This document shows, one piece after another, positions 37,000-47,600 of a stretch of 64,000 nt of DNA. Numbering within the stretch: the stretch's first letter is position 1; the number at the start of each line of letters is the position of its first letter. Source of the DNA: Candidatus Kuenenia stuttgartensis (lineage in GTDB: Bacteria > Planctomycetota > Planctomycetia > Isosphaerales > Isosphaeraceae); the NCBI GenBank assembly GCA_945865635.1, contig CAMBEP010000005.1:62001-126000 (forward strand), written 5' to 3'. Below the pieces are notes generated by a model. It saw nothing but the letters and a program-made list of their open reading frames with translations, made no database searches and had not been told where the DNA came from. Made by a program: the position numbers and the translations under genes.

Positions 37000-39584
37000 T
37001 TGCATTTCAGCAGCCCCTCTGGCTCCTCGCGATTCCGTTTGCACTCTTGCCAATCGTCAATGAAATCCTCAAACCTATCCCTATCCGGCCGATTCAGGCC
37101 GGATGGGGCATAACCTCACAACATCCCTGGTTCCGGATCGCTCCCCATCGCCTTGTCTGGCCTCTATGGATCAGCCTGGGAGCCATTTCCCTAGTTTTGG
37201 CACTGGCCAGTCCACCTTGGCCCATTCTGAAATCATTCGAACAAAAGCGTCCTGGCCATCGATGGGCCGTGGTGCTGGACTGTTCCGGCAGCATGTCGCA
37301 AGTCGACGACGGACAAACCCAAAATCGATTGAAACGACTGACTGCCGCACTCGAAACCGCCATCAAAAATCGCCCTTACGACCAATTTTCAATCATTCGC
37401 GTCGCAGGATATGCCGACCGCATCGGCCCCTCCACAAGCAATCATGCTTTCCTGATCGACCTCCTGCACCAAATCCGCCCGGCACTGCCAGGCGAAGATG
37501 GTACGAGCCTGGGCGATGGGCTGATTCTGGCCGCCGATAGCCTCCAATTTGCAAACACCTTCAACCCACAACCCAGCCAGTCCATTTTAATCCTCTCCGA
37601 TGGCTTGGAAAATCGCCCCGACCCTTCTGCCAAGCCATTGTCTGAAGTCGTCCCTCTGTTATTGAAATTGAATGTCCAGGTCGATTGGCTCCGAATCAAT
37701 TTACCAGAAAAACATAGCCTAACTCCGGAAAGCCAATCCAGGGGCGAGCAATCCCAAAACCTGCTCGAAACACTCTCAAATCTCTCAGGCGGACGAATCC
37801 TTGCCCTGAGCCCCAATTCGGACTGGTCCACCATCACCTCAGCCGCCGTCAGCCCTCTTGCCCGGACAAATCCCTCACCATTTGATTTTCCCTCATCAGC
37901 ACTGCCTTACCTGTTTCTGGCGTTTTTGATCTGGCTCATCTCATGGTTGGCATCACTCATTTCAATACTTATTTCCAGGACAAAAACGACTTTTTCATCA
38001 CCACTTCCATTAATCATTGAAACCATCTCCCTTTCATTACTTGCCACCGGCCTCAGCTTGATCAACTCACAACAACCCTTGAAACCAAATTCCAATCAGA
38101 ATCCACAAACAGACCACACATTGATCCTGATCGACACCAGCCCAAGCATGTCTGCCATCGATACAGCCCATGGCGCAAGGCTCGAAACAGCCAAGCGGCT
38201 CACTCATGGATTTCTCCAGCAGTCCTCCCTACTTAACAACCGACAAGTTGCCCTGGTTGCATTTTCCGGCAGGGCCCTTGGCATGTCGCCCTGGACCAAC
38301 GATTGGCCAGCCCTGAAGGAAATCGTCGATGATCTCGAATCCAATCGAATTTCGCCCAGCGGGTCGAACTGGGAAATCGCATTTCAGACCGTATTGGAGC
38401 TTTATTTCCAGGTGGAACAAATCCATCGGGAATCAGAGCTCAATATTATCATGATCACCGACGGAGAAGCCTCCGAACCCCTCCATCCAGATACAATCCA
38501 TTTATTGAATCAACGTGGCATACATGTCCATGTCATAACTCTTGGATCAGATCGCCCCCCCGGAATGACATTTTCCAGTCGCAATGAACCCTCCAGACTC
38601 TGGGTCGATCCAGCCCGGAACTCGCCCGCCCGATCCATTCGTAGCGACTCCATGGGCCGTGAATTGGCACAATTGACGGGCGGCCATCTTTTTGCCATCG
38701 GCACCAGCCAGTTCGATGAATATCAGATCGCCCAAACCTGGGCTGGAAAACACAATCCAATCAACTTTACAAAGCCCTCGGCTCCAACTCGCCCCTATGC
38801 ATTTATTGTCTCGTCAATGCTCCTTTTTATGACTTCAGAAGCATTGTATTTTCTGATCCATTTTCGTCGCGTTCGATCTATTCAATTCCTTGGAGTCGCA
38901 ATACTTTTTCCATTGATATCATGCAGTCAACCTAACGCTTCCTCAATTCTGGAAATCGGTTTAAAGCAATCGGCAGATCAATTCCAGAATGGCAATCTCT
39001 TCGCATCCGAAGCCATTCTGAACCAACTCAGAATGGATGCTCCCAAAGAGCCTGTCGTATTATACGATCTGGCCCTCCTAAAATTAAGTCAGCAAAAGCC
39101 CGGCGATGCAATCCGTCTTCTCAACCAGTCCAAAACCCTTTTTAACAGACTAAATTCATACTCGCCAACCCATCAGCGCCTGGCCTGCCGCATTGAGGCG
39201 TCAATGGGCTATGCACACATCCTGGATCGGCAATGGGAAGCATCCGTAAAAGCACTTGAAACGGCATTGCAATTGGCAATGGAATTGCCTGACTCTGATA
39301 ATCGAGAGATCAATCATATCCGCCAGAATCTGGACTATGCACGTCAGTCAATGCAGGAAATGCAATCGCCACACACCCAAATCGAACCAGCAGAGAAAGA
39401 CGCCCGACAGCTTCAGCCAAATCCCTCTTCAATTGCACCGGAAACACCATTCCAAGAAATTCATCACGTTGCCGAATCTGTCAGAAACCGTGCCCGAATG
39501 GCACGATCGCAATGGCAACCGGCAGGAGATGAAATTCTCCAGCCGGCAGGTCCACTCCGAAAAATCCAGCGGATGGATTGGTGA
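36972..39584 (+). CDS. Bat-like fusion: two vWA domains plus TPR in one membrane protein
   Basis: 870 residues. The N-terminus has hydrophobic segments with a BatA-like opening. The first von Willebrand A domain (about 95-300) has the MIDAS motif DCSGSMS. A TM pair follows at about 310-375, then a second vWA domain with MIDAS DTSPSMS (about residue 390), another TM near 620, a lipobox-like ISCSQP near 650, and a TPR region (about 660-800). Order and content match BatA-BatB-BatC of the Bacteroides aerotolerance operon merged into one chain. No MoxR ATPase or DUF58 gene is adjacent. The start overlaps purK by 28 bp. Confidence 0.8.
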   Translation: MPIDIATGLIAFQQPLWLLAIPFALLPIVNEILKPIPIRPIQAGWGITSQHPWFRIAPHRLVWPLWISLGAISLVLALASPPWPILKSFEQKRPGHRWAVVLDCSGSMSQVDDGQTQNRLKRLTAALETAIKNRPYDQFSIIRVAGYADRIGPSTSNHAFLIDLLHQIRPALPGEDGTSLGDGLILAADSLQFANTFNPQPSQSILILSDGLENRPDPSAKPLSEVVPLLLKLNVQVDWLRINLPEKHSLTPESQSRGEQSQNLLETLSNLSGGRILALSPNSDWSTITSAAVSPLARTNPSPFDFPSSALPYLFLAFLIWLISWLASLISILISRTKTTFSSPLPLIIETISLSLLATGLSLINSQQPLKPNSNQNPQTDHTLILIDTSPSMSAIDTAHGARLETAKRLTHGFLQQSSLLNNRQVALVAFSGRALGMSPWTNDWPALKEIVDDLESNRISPSGSNWEIAFQTVLELYFQVEQIHRESELNIIMITDGEASEPLHPDTIHLLNQRGIHVHVITLGSDRPPGMTFSSRNEPSRLWVDPARNSPARSIRSDSMGRELAQLTGGHLFAIGTSQFDEYQIAQTWAGKHNPINFTKPSAPTRPYAFIVSSMLLFMTSEALYFLIHFRRVRSIQFLGVAILFPLISCSQPNASSILEIGLKQSADQFQNGNLFASEAILNQLRMDAPKEPVVLYDLALLKLSQQKPGDAIRLLNQSKTLFNRLNSYSPTHQRLACRIEASMGYAHILDRQWEASVKALETALQLAMELPDSDNREINHIRQNLDYARQSMQEMQSPHTQIEPAEKDARQLQPNPSSIAPETPFQEIHHVAESVRNRARMARSQWQPAGDEILQPAGPLRKIQRMDW

Positions 39585-39610
39585 AGCTTGGCAAAATGAC
39601 TGGGCTGGGA

Positions 39611-40822
39611 TCAGGTCGTATAGTCTGCGTTCAAGTGGATATATTCGGCGGTCAGGTCGCAGGTCCAGAATCGGATACGGGATTGGCCCCGATCAAATTG
39701 CAGAAGGATGTGCGTCTCGCGGCTCTCACGAATATTGCTGGAAACCTCGGCTGCATCAAATGCCAATGGGGTGCCTTGCTGATAAAGCGGAAAGCCATTG
39801 AGCCAAAGGCTCATTTCCGACTCCTGAAATTCAACGCCAGCATAGCCCGCTGCCGAAACGATTCTGCCCCAGTTTGGGTCCGCCCCATGAATTGCGGTCT
39901 TGACCAGCGCACTATCCGCTACGGCCCTCGCAATGGCCATGGCTTCCTTTCGATCCTTACAGCCCCTCACGTCAATCGTGATCCGGTGTGTGGCCCCTTC
40001 GCCATCGCCAGGAATCATCTTGGCCAAACTTTCGCAGACTTCACGAAGGGCTCCTTGAAAAAGAGCGATATCCTCGCCCTCCAAAGCCGTTGCATTGGCC
40101 TGACCGTTCGCCAGAAGCAATACGGTATCATTCGTGCTGGCATGGCCTTCCACAGAAATGCAATTGAAGGTGTCGTCCACGATCGCCGATAGCTGCTCCT
40201 GCAAAATCGATTCCGGCAGACGGGCATCGGTCACGACAAACCCCAGCATGGTCGCCATTCGGGGCCCGATCATCGCCGCCCCTTTGCACAGGCCCATGAT
40301 TCGGACCACCTCGCCTGTGGATGCGGTCATGGTGGCACCCACCACCTTGGCCACCGTGTCGGTGGTCATGATGGCATGGCTCGCTGCATCAAAACCCGAT
40401 GGATCGGATGTCAGAACGGCATGCGCCGCAATGATCCCCGCCTTGATTTTCTCCATCGGCAACTGATGCCCAATCACCCCCGTTGATGCCACCAGCATCT
40501 GCCTCGATTCACACCCCACCACCCCGGCGGCCAGTTCCGCCATTTTTGCAGCATTTATAAGCCCTTGATGCCCCGTGGCGGCATTGGCATTGCCGGCATT
40601 GACCACCACTCCACGCATCTCCCGGGCTGGCACCAGGGCGCGATCCCACTGCACTGGTGCGGCTGCCACCCGGTTCAGGGTGAATGTTCCAGCGGCAAAG
40701 CATGGATAATCGCTCACAATCAAGGCCAGATCGAGATTCCCTGATGCCTTGATCCCACACTTCACGCCCGAGGCCCGAAAGCCTTTGGGAATCGCAATCG
40801 TCTGCTGCGCCGACGTTTCCAT
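39611..40822 (-). CDS. argJ: Bifunctional glutamate N-acetyltransferase / acetylglutamate synthase
   Basis: 403 residues. GFRASGVKCGIKASGNLDLA opens the family pattern. GVVVNAGNANAATGHQG and MLVASTGVIGHQLPMEKI form the oxyanion and substrate regions. In CKGAAMIGPRMATMLGFV the Ala-Thr bond is the autocatalytic cleavage site and the Thr the nucleophile of the beta subunit. It transfers acetyl from N-acetylornithine to glutamate, closing the cyclic arginine pathway. It is convergent with the Bat-like gene and lies 53 bp after the SDR gene on the same strand. Confidence 0.95.
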   Translation of the reverse strand: METSAQQTIAIPKGFRASGVKCGIKASGNLDLALIVSDYPCFAAGTFTLNRVAAAPVQWDRALVPAREMRGVVVNAGNANAATGHQGLINAAKMAELAAGVVGCESRQMLVASTGVIGHQLPMEKIKAGIIAAHAVLTSDPSGFDAASHAIMTTDTVAKVVGATMTASTGEVVRIMGLCKGAAMIGPRMATMLGFVVTDARLPESILQEQLSAIVDDTFNCISVEGHASTNDTVLLLANGQANATALEGEDIALFQGALREVCESLAKMIPGDGEGATHRITIDVRGCKDRKEAMAIARAVADSALVKTAIHGADPNWGRIVSAAGYAGVEFQESEMSLWLNGFPLYQQGTPLAFDAAEVSSNIRESRETHILLQFDRGQSRIRFWTCDLTAEYIHLNADYTT

Positions 40823-40875
40823 TTTCGCTGATCCTGATCAAAACTGCGGATTGGATTGTTATGGGCCTGTCAAAA

Positions 40876-41649
40876 TTACTGAACTGAGTAGCCGCCGTCG
40901 ATTGTCAGGCTGGCGCCCGTCATGAAGCTCGACGCTTCCGAGGCCAGAAAAATCGCCACTGGGCCAAGCTCACCAGGTTTACCCCAGCGTGCCATCGGAA
41001 TCTTGCCAACCACGCGGGCATTGACCTCGGGATCGTTCAGCAATGGGGTGTTGATCTCGGTTGCAAACGGGCCTGGACAAAGATTGTTGACCGTGATCCC
41101 AAATGCAGCCAACTCCAGAGAAAGCGATCGGGTCATTGCCGACATACCCCCCTTGCTGGCCGAATAAGGCGTCCGGTCAGGCATGGAAATATCGGCCATC
41201 ATGCTGGAAAGATTCACAATCCGGCCCCACTTCTGGGCCTTCATCGCCGGCACCACTGCGCGGCATCCAAGCCAGGCACTTTTCAGATTGGCATTGATCA
41301 CCGCATCCCAGTCATCAATCGAAAGTGTTTCAATCGGTCCACGAATGTTGATTCCAGCATTGTTCACCAAAATGTCGATACGCCCAAACGTGGCCATGGC
41401 TTGGGCCACCATGTTCTCGACATCCTCAGGCTTGGTCACATCCGCTGAGAGCCCAAGGGTTCTGGCCGAGAATTGCTGGGCAATATCCGATGCTGCCCGG
41501 CTTGCAGATTCCGCGCTCCGGGCCGTCAGGGCAACGCTGGCACCGGCATCGGCCAAGGCTTCGGCTATCACGCGGCCCAGCCCGCGGGCTCCGCCTGTGA
41601 CAAGCGCCACGCGGCCTTCGAGCCGAAACGAATTCAGGTAGTCCGCCAT
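40876..41649 (-). CDS. Short-chain dehydrogenase/reductase
   Basis: 257 residues. VALVTGGARGLGRVIAEALA is the TGxxxGxG cofactor loop. Later motifs are DILVNNAGINIRGP, the catalytic Ser in IVNLSSMMADISMPD, YSASKGGMSAMTRSLSLELA (YxxxK) and ITVNNLCPGPFATEIN. It is a classical SDR resembling glucose/gluconate 5-dehydrogenases and FabG. The TGxxxGxG strand followed by TARS suggests NADP(H). The substrate is not determinable; it may be co-transcribed with argJ. Confidence 0.9.
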   Translation of the reverse strand: MADYLNSFRLEGRVALVTGGARGLGRVIAEALADAGASVALTARSAESASRAASDIAQQFSARTLGLSADVTKPEDVENMVAQAMATFGRIDILVNNAGINIRGPIETLSIDDWDAVINANLKSAWLGCRAVVPAMKAQKWGRIVNLSSMMADISMPDRTPYSASKGGMSAMTRSLSLELAAFGITVNNLCPGPFATEINTPLLNDPEVNARVVGKIPMARWGKPGELGPVAIFLASEASSFMTGASLTIDGGYSVQ

Positions 41650-42040
41650 GGGATTTGACTCGATTCTCTAAATGAAGCAGGTGGAATAGGGGATGACTGA
41701 CGATCACCCAATCATGGTTCATCATAGTACCAAAAGATCCGTTTGGAATCTTGAGGTAGGTATCTGTTTCAATTTTTCCAGGTTTACGAATTCTCCGGTT
41801 TATGATATCCCCACTCTAGGGCAACCCAGACTCGATTTCGTTCCGGTTATGACGGTCGTGCTTGCAATGATGAGTCAGCACCCGGAACTGGTGGAATTTC
41901 AGGTCGCGATAATGAAGCAGTCTTAAAGCAAGAACCGATCTTTCTAGACAGTGTCTAAAGGCCACCCATGGACGGGGTCACTTTCGGGTGAGAGCGAAGG
42001 GATTGCTCGTCAGGGTTGGTTTGTCGAGGAGATAAGACTG
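41650..42040. other. Intergenic region with a short palindrome before the YTV gene
   Basis: A 391-bp divergent gap. TAGACA-G-TGTCTA (41945-41957) is a perfect 6-1-6 palindrome about 84 bp before the YTV start and could be an operator. No convincing -35/-10 pair was found, and no other gene is seen; a frame opening at 41951 is in phase with the YTV gene but lacks a ribosome site. Confidence 0.45.
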
Positions 42041-44254
42041 ATGCTTAAATCTTGCAGGGTCGCTATACTGACCCTTCTGGCAGGTGTGGGGTGGTCGGGT
42101 GCCACCTTCGCTTCGTCGTATGGCGGGGCGGCCTCTGTAGGCTGTAGCCCGATGCCATGTGGCGGGTCGTATATTGAATATCGTCTGCAAAAGCAAACGA
42201 TTATGCGGACCGTGGCCGAGACTCAGTATGTCCCGCGCCAAGTCACCACTACAAAACAGCTTCTGGAAACGGTCTACAAGCCCCAGACTGTTACCGAGAT
42301 GAAAACCGTCTCGGAAACCGGCCTGAGGGACGAGCTCTTCACAGTCCAAAAACCACTCTATCGCACGGTTCTTCAGGAACAGCGATATACTGTGCAGCGC
42401 CCGGTCCAGCGCACTGTCTATAAAGACGTCGCCTACACCGTCCAGCGACCGGTTCAGGAAACTCACCTCGAAACCCGCCAGTATACGGTCAATACACCCG
42501 TCAAGGAAACCGTTCTGCAAACCGTCGCTTACAATGTAACGACTCCCGTTCGCGAGACGATTTACCAGGACCAAGCCTATTCCGTCTGCCGCCCGGTTCA
42601 GGAAACCGTTCTCCAGAACGTGCCTGAATACATCAACCGCCCTGTGGTGCAAACCGGTGTCAAAACCGTAGTCGAATGCATCAAGGTTCCGGTCCAGAAG
42701 ACCTGCTACCGTACCGTGCCTTACCAGGTCTCAGTGCCTGTGCAGAAAACCGTTCTGCAATCGCAGCAGTACACCCAGATGATCCCCGTCAAGCAGTGCT
42801 CATACCGTGAGGAACAGTACACCGTCCAAAAGCCGGTCTACAACACGGTCATGCAGGAAGTTCGCTACAACGTGAACCGCACTGTTCAGCGCACCGTGAT
42901 CAAGCAAGTGCCTTGCACCTATCAAAAGCCGGTTCAGGAAACGGTCATGCAGACGTGTCAATACACCGTCTGCCGCCCGGTCCAGCAGACATCCATGCAG
43001 ACCATCTCGGAAACAGTCTATCGCACGGTTGCCGAAACCCAGACGGTGGTCGACACCAAAACCATCTGCGTACCGACAACCATTTCCAAGCCAGTCACAC
43101 GCACTGTCTGTGAAAAAGTCTGTCAGAAGAGTTATGTCCCAGGCCCTGTGATTTGCAGCAATGGCCAGTGGATTCAGTGCCCAGGCCGCTGGGAAGAACG
43201 AGTCGTAAGTGTGCCTCGCACCATCACAGAGACCATTTGCGAAACGGTCTATCAGCAGCAGACCATCAATTGCGAGCGTCAAGTGACGGTCTGCAAGCAA
43301 GTGCCTGAAGTCATCACGAAGCAAATTCCTGTGACGACCTGCACCATGGTCAGCGAAGTGGTCACCAAGCAAGTTCCGGTCACCGTCTGCAAGATGGTTT
43401 CCGAAACCGTCATCAAGCAAGTTCCTGAAACCGTCTGCGAAGTGGTTCCGACTGAGTGCGTCAAGCAGGTTCCTGTGACCACTTGCAGCATGGTGGCTCA
43501 GGTCTGCAGCCGCATGGTGCCTGTTCAAACCACCGTCATGGTGCCTAAGACCTGCGTTCGCAATGTGCCTGTGACCGTCACGGAAAACGTGATCAAGACT
43601 TGCTACAAAAATGATCCATACGTGGTGACCACCATGGTCGACCAACGTGTGACAAAGCAAGTTCCTGTGACAATCACCAAGATGGTCAAGGAATGCCGGA
43701 TCAAGCAAGTGCCTGTGACCGTGACCAAAATGGTCCGCGAAACTGCCGTCCGCAAAGTGCCTGTGACCATCTGTAAAATGGTGACCACCCAACAGACCAA
43801 GCAAGTGCCTGTGACCACCTGCCGAATGGTGACGGAAATCAAGTCCTGCCAGGTGCCTGTCTCGACCTGCCGAATGGTCTCGGAAACGCACACCAAGCGC
43901 GTCGCCGAAACCGTCTGCGAAATGGTCGCCCAGGAATGCGTCAAGCAAGTCCCAATCACGACCTGCGAAATGCAAACCATTCAGTGCAGCCGCAAGGTTC
44001 CATTCACGGTCTGCAAGCAAGTGCCTGTAACCAAAACGATTTGCGTGCCTGAAACCGTGGCCCGTACTGTGGCAGAAACACACACCGTCATGGATCCAGT
44101 CTGTGTGACCAAGCAAGTGCCTGTCGATGTCTGTGTGCAAGTTCCGGTTGTGGTGCAATGCCCAATCCAGGTCCTGCCAAGCTCGCAAAGCATCATGGCC
44201 AGCCCACAGACCACCATTGGGGTGAACAAAATCGCTCCTAGCGCCCAGCTTTAA
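42041..44254 (+). CDS. YTV-repeat, Cys-rich cell-envelope protein
   Basis: 737 residues from ATG 42041, with GAGGAG 9 nt upstream; the product starts with a signal peptide (MLKSCRVAILTLLAGVGWSG). Almost the whole mature protein is short degenerate repeats: in the first half YTVQRPVQ-type units spaced about 24 residues, in the second half KQVPVTTCxMV-type units of about 16-20 residues, rich in Cys, Val, Thr and Lys. Such YTV-motif proteins are known from planctomycete cell walls, where cysteines may cross-link the proteinaceous envelope. No enzymatic domain is visible. Confidence 0.88.
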   Translation: MLKSCRVAILTLLAGVGWSGATFASSYGGAASVGCSPMPCGGSYIEYRLQKQTIMRTVAETQYVPRQVTTTKQLLETVYKPQTVTEMKTVSETGLRDELFTVQKPLYRTVLQEQRYTVQRPVQRTVYKDVAYTVQRPVQETHLETRQYTVNTPVKETVLQTVAYNVTTPVRETIYQDQAYSVCRPVQETVLQNVPEYINRPVVQTGVKTVVECIKVPVQKTCYRTVPYQVSVPVQKTVLQSQQYTQMIPVKQCSYREEQYTVQKPVYNTVMQEVRYNVNRTVQRTVIKQVPCTYQKPVQETVMQTCQYTVCRPVQQTSMQTISETVYRTVAETQTVVDTKTICVPTTISKPVTRTVCEKVCQKSYVPGPVICSNGQWIQCPGRWEERVVSVPRTITETICETVYQQQTINCERQVTVCKQVPEVITKQIPVTTCTMVSEVVTKQVPVTVCKMVSETVIKQVPETVCEVVPTECVKQVPVTTCSMVAQVCSRMVPVQTTVMVPKTCVRNVPVTVTENVIKTCYKNDPYVVTTMVDQRVTKQVPVTITKMVKECRIKQVPVTVTKMVRETAVRKVPVTICKMVTTQQTKQVPVTTCRMVTEIKSCQVPVSTCRMVSETHTKRVAETVCEMVAQECVKQVPITTCEMQTIQCSRKVPFTVCKQVPVTKTICVPETVARTVAETHTVMDPVCVTKQVPVDVCVQVPVVVQCPIQVLPSSQSIMASPQTTIGVNKIAPSAQL

Positions 44255-44335
44255 TCTGGGACGCCCCTGAAGCGGACGTCATCCGAAAACCTTTCGGCAG
44301 ACCTCTGGTTCGTCAAAATGCCTGGACACCAACCC

Positions 44336-44380
44336 CTGTGGCTGAAGAACCTCACAAAGTTCTTCAGCCACAGTCATTTA
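44336..44380 (+). terminator. Hairpin after the YTV gene
   Basis: CTGTGGCTGAAGAAC (44336-44350), 8-nt loop, and its exact complement GTTCTTCAGCCACAG (44359-44373): 15 perfect pairs. The following TCATTTA is a weak T-run. It lies 82 bp after the YTV stop. The rest of the gap (44381-44652) shows nothing else. Confidence 0.65.
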
Positions 44381-44652
44381 AATCACCATTGAGCTTCACC
44401 AGAAAGCGTCTTCAGGTGATATTCTTTGGAACCCGGGAAAAGCAAAGAAAAAACGCCTGCCAGGGCAGCCCCTATGGGCCCTGAAGGGCAATCCGTTCCA
44501 TGGATTTCATGCGGCTTTCGCTGTTAAATCCATGCCCCGATTCGCATTTCCCAGACCGCCTATTCCCACCGTCGTGGCGAAATGTTATACTAATACTTGC
44601 CCATCGATATGGTATTCCCTCGCCCGAAGTCTTGGCCCAGGTTTTTACAATC

Positions 44653-47600
44653 ATGATGAAGACGACTCGTTCCAGACGACGAATTCAATTCGTTTTCTCC
44701 GCAGCTTTCGGCCTGATCTGCCTGTGCCGGTTCGACGCGCTGGCGAATGCGGCTGAACCGAAAAAACCGATCGACTTCAACAGGGACATCCGCCCGATCC
44801 TTTCCGACAACTGTTTTTCGTGTCACGGGCCTGATGAAAAGCAGCGCAAGTCCAAATTGCGGCTCGACACCCAGAGCGGCCTCTTTTCGCCGCACGATGG
44901 CGGTTTGATCGTCAAACCCGGCAACCTGACAGAGAGCGAAATCTTCCAGCGCATCACGTCCACCGACAAAGACGAAGTCATGCCACCGCCGGAGACCAAC
45001 AAAAAGCTGAAGCCGGAACAAGTGCAACTGGTTCGCGAATGGATCAGCCAGGGGGCCCCGTTTCAGCAGCACTGGTCGTATGCGGTCCCAGTCAAGCAAG
45101 CCGAACCCAAGGCAGAGACCACTTGGGCCAAGTCGCCCATCGATAAGTTTCTGCTCTCTGAAATGGCCAAAAAAGGCCTGACTCCAAACAACACAGCCAC
45201 CAAAGAGACCCTGATCCGCCGACTGACACTCGACCTGACCGGCCTTCCACCGACACTGCCGGAAGTCAGCGCCTTCCTTGCAGACAACTCGCCAAACGCT
45301 TACGACAAGCTTGTAGACAGGCTGATCAATTCCCCCCAGTATGGCGAAAACATGGCCCGCGGCTGGCTTGATGTGGCCCGATATGCTGACACCCACGGCC
45401 TGCACCTCGACAACGAACGCTCCATGTGGCCTTACCGCGACTGGGTCGTCAAAGCCTTTAACGAAAATCTCCCCTACGACCAGTTCACCATCTGGCAGCT
45501 TGCCGGCGATCAACTCCCCAACCCCACGACCGATCAGCAAGTCGCCTCGGGATTCAATCGCTGCAATGTGACCACCAGTGAAGGTGGCTCGATCGACGCT
45601 GAACTGCTGGTCCGATATGCAGTCGACCGTGCCGACACCACATCCGCCGTCTTCATGGGACTCACGGCCGGCTGTGCCGTCTGCCACGACCACAAATTTG
45701 ACCCCATCAGCCAAAAAGATTTCTACTCCCTCTATTCGTTCTTTTACAACCTGGCCGACCCGGCCATGGATGGAAATCGGGTCGACACCCCGCCCATCCT
45801 CAAGCTCCCAACCGATGCCCAAAAGAAAAAGATCGCCGAACTCGACAAGCAGATTAGCGATTCTGAAAAACAGCTTCGGGAAAAGCTCCTCACCGTGGTC
45901 TATGCCGACCCGGCCACCCTCAGCCCAGCCCCACCGGTTGTCAAGCTTGACAATGTCCTGTTTGACGACACCATACCGGCCGGCAGCAAAGTGGCCACCA
46001 ACGATGGCAGCCCCGCCATCCGGATCGTCGAGGGCAAAGCCGCGGCGGGCAAGGCCTTTATCGAACGAACCAGTCCTGGCCTGGCACAAGATATATTTAC
46101 CGAGCTCAAGCAACCCCTCGAACTGCCGCGCCAAGGCGACTTCAGCGTGGCCGTCAGGCTCGACCCCAAAAATCCGCCCAAAGCCGTCATGGTCCAGCTC
46201 AATATCAACGGTGCATGGACTTATCGCGCCGTCTGGGGCGATGCCAACTCCATCCCCTACGGCACTTTGGCAACTCCGGAGCGGCTCGCCGCCGGCGATC
46301 TGCCAAAGCCAGGCGAATGGGCCACCCTGAGCTTTGATCTGGCCAAATTTCAGGTCAAGCCTGAGATGAAGCTCACAGGTTTCGCATTCACCCAGTTCGG
46401 AGGAACAGTGGGCTGGGACAATCTGGTTGTGCATGGCGAAAAGAATCCCGCCCGCGATGCCTCCGAATCCTTTGCCGTCTGGGCCCGTAGCCAGACCCCA
46501 AAAACAATCCCCAGCTTCCCGGCCGACCTTCAGCCAACCCTCCAAAAGAAGGTGACAGACCGAACTCTGGCCGACACCCGCAAACTTGAAGATTACTACC
46601 TGATGAACGTCTGGTCGGGCGGCTCAAAAGCCTTTGGACCAATTCGCGATGTCATGGCCAAGGCCAACCAGGAGAAAACCGGCATCGAAGCACAAATCCC
46701 ATTCACCTTCGTCAGCCGCGACCTGGATCAGCCCCGTCAGGCTCATATCCTCTTCCGAGGCCAATACGACAAGCCTCGCGAACCAGTCAGCTCTGCAACC
46801 CCTGCATTCCTGCCGCCCATGAAACTGGCTGACATGAAAGCCCGGGCCACCCGACTTGATTTGGCCAAATGGCTCACGGCCGCTGACCATCCGCTGATGG
46901 CCCGCGTGACTGTAAACCGTTACTGGCAGCAGTTTTTTGGTACTGGCTTGGTCAAAACGGCCGGCGACTTCGGGTCGCAGGGCGAGCCACCCGTCAATCA
47001 GCCTTTGCTGGACTGGCTGGCCGTCGACTTTCGTGAGAATGGCTGGAATGTCAAGCGGCTTGTGCGCCTGATGGTCACCTCGGCCGCATACACGCAGGAC
47101 TCCAAGGCCGACCCAAAAAAGCTGAACATCGACCCTGAAAACCGGCTCCTTTCCCATGGCCCCCGGTTCCGTCTCGACGCCGAGGTCCTGCGCGACCAGG
47201 CTTTGGCGGTCTCAGGTCTCTTGAATCCTCAGTTTGGCGGCAAGGGCGTCAGAACCTATCAGCCAATCAATATCTGGGAGCCCGTGGGATTTACCGGTTC
47301 AAACACTCAGATTTATAAACAGGATGAAGGCCCAGCCCTTTACCGCAGAAGCCTTTACATGTTCTGGAAGCGGACTGCGCCACACCCGGCCATGACCACG
47401 TTCGACGCCCCCAGCCGCGAAAGCTTCTGTGTCCGCCGCGAGCGATCCAACACACCCCTTCAGGCCCTGGTCCTGATGAACGATGTGCAGCACTATGAAG
47501 CCGCCCGAAGCCTCGCCCAAAGGCTGATGCTCGAAGGCGGCAAGAGCCCTGACGAACGCCTGGCCTGGGGCTTCCGGCTCGTCACTGCCCGCCCGCCTGG

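Noticed and set aside
42800..44188. 462-codon minus-strand frame rich in His/Asp repeats
   Set aside because: It is the antisense image of the YTV repeats; its repeat pattern is simply the reverse complement of the KQVPVT units, and it lacks a ribosome site.
44590..46545. 651-codon minus-strand frame
   Set aside because: Antisense to the cytochrome-c/DUF1549 gene, which has a signal peptide, CxxCH and family motifs. The minus product has no domain features.
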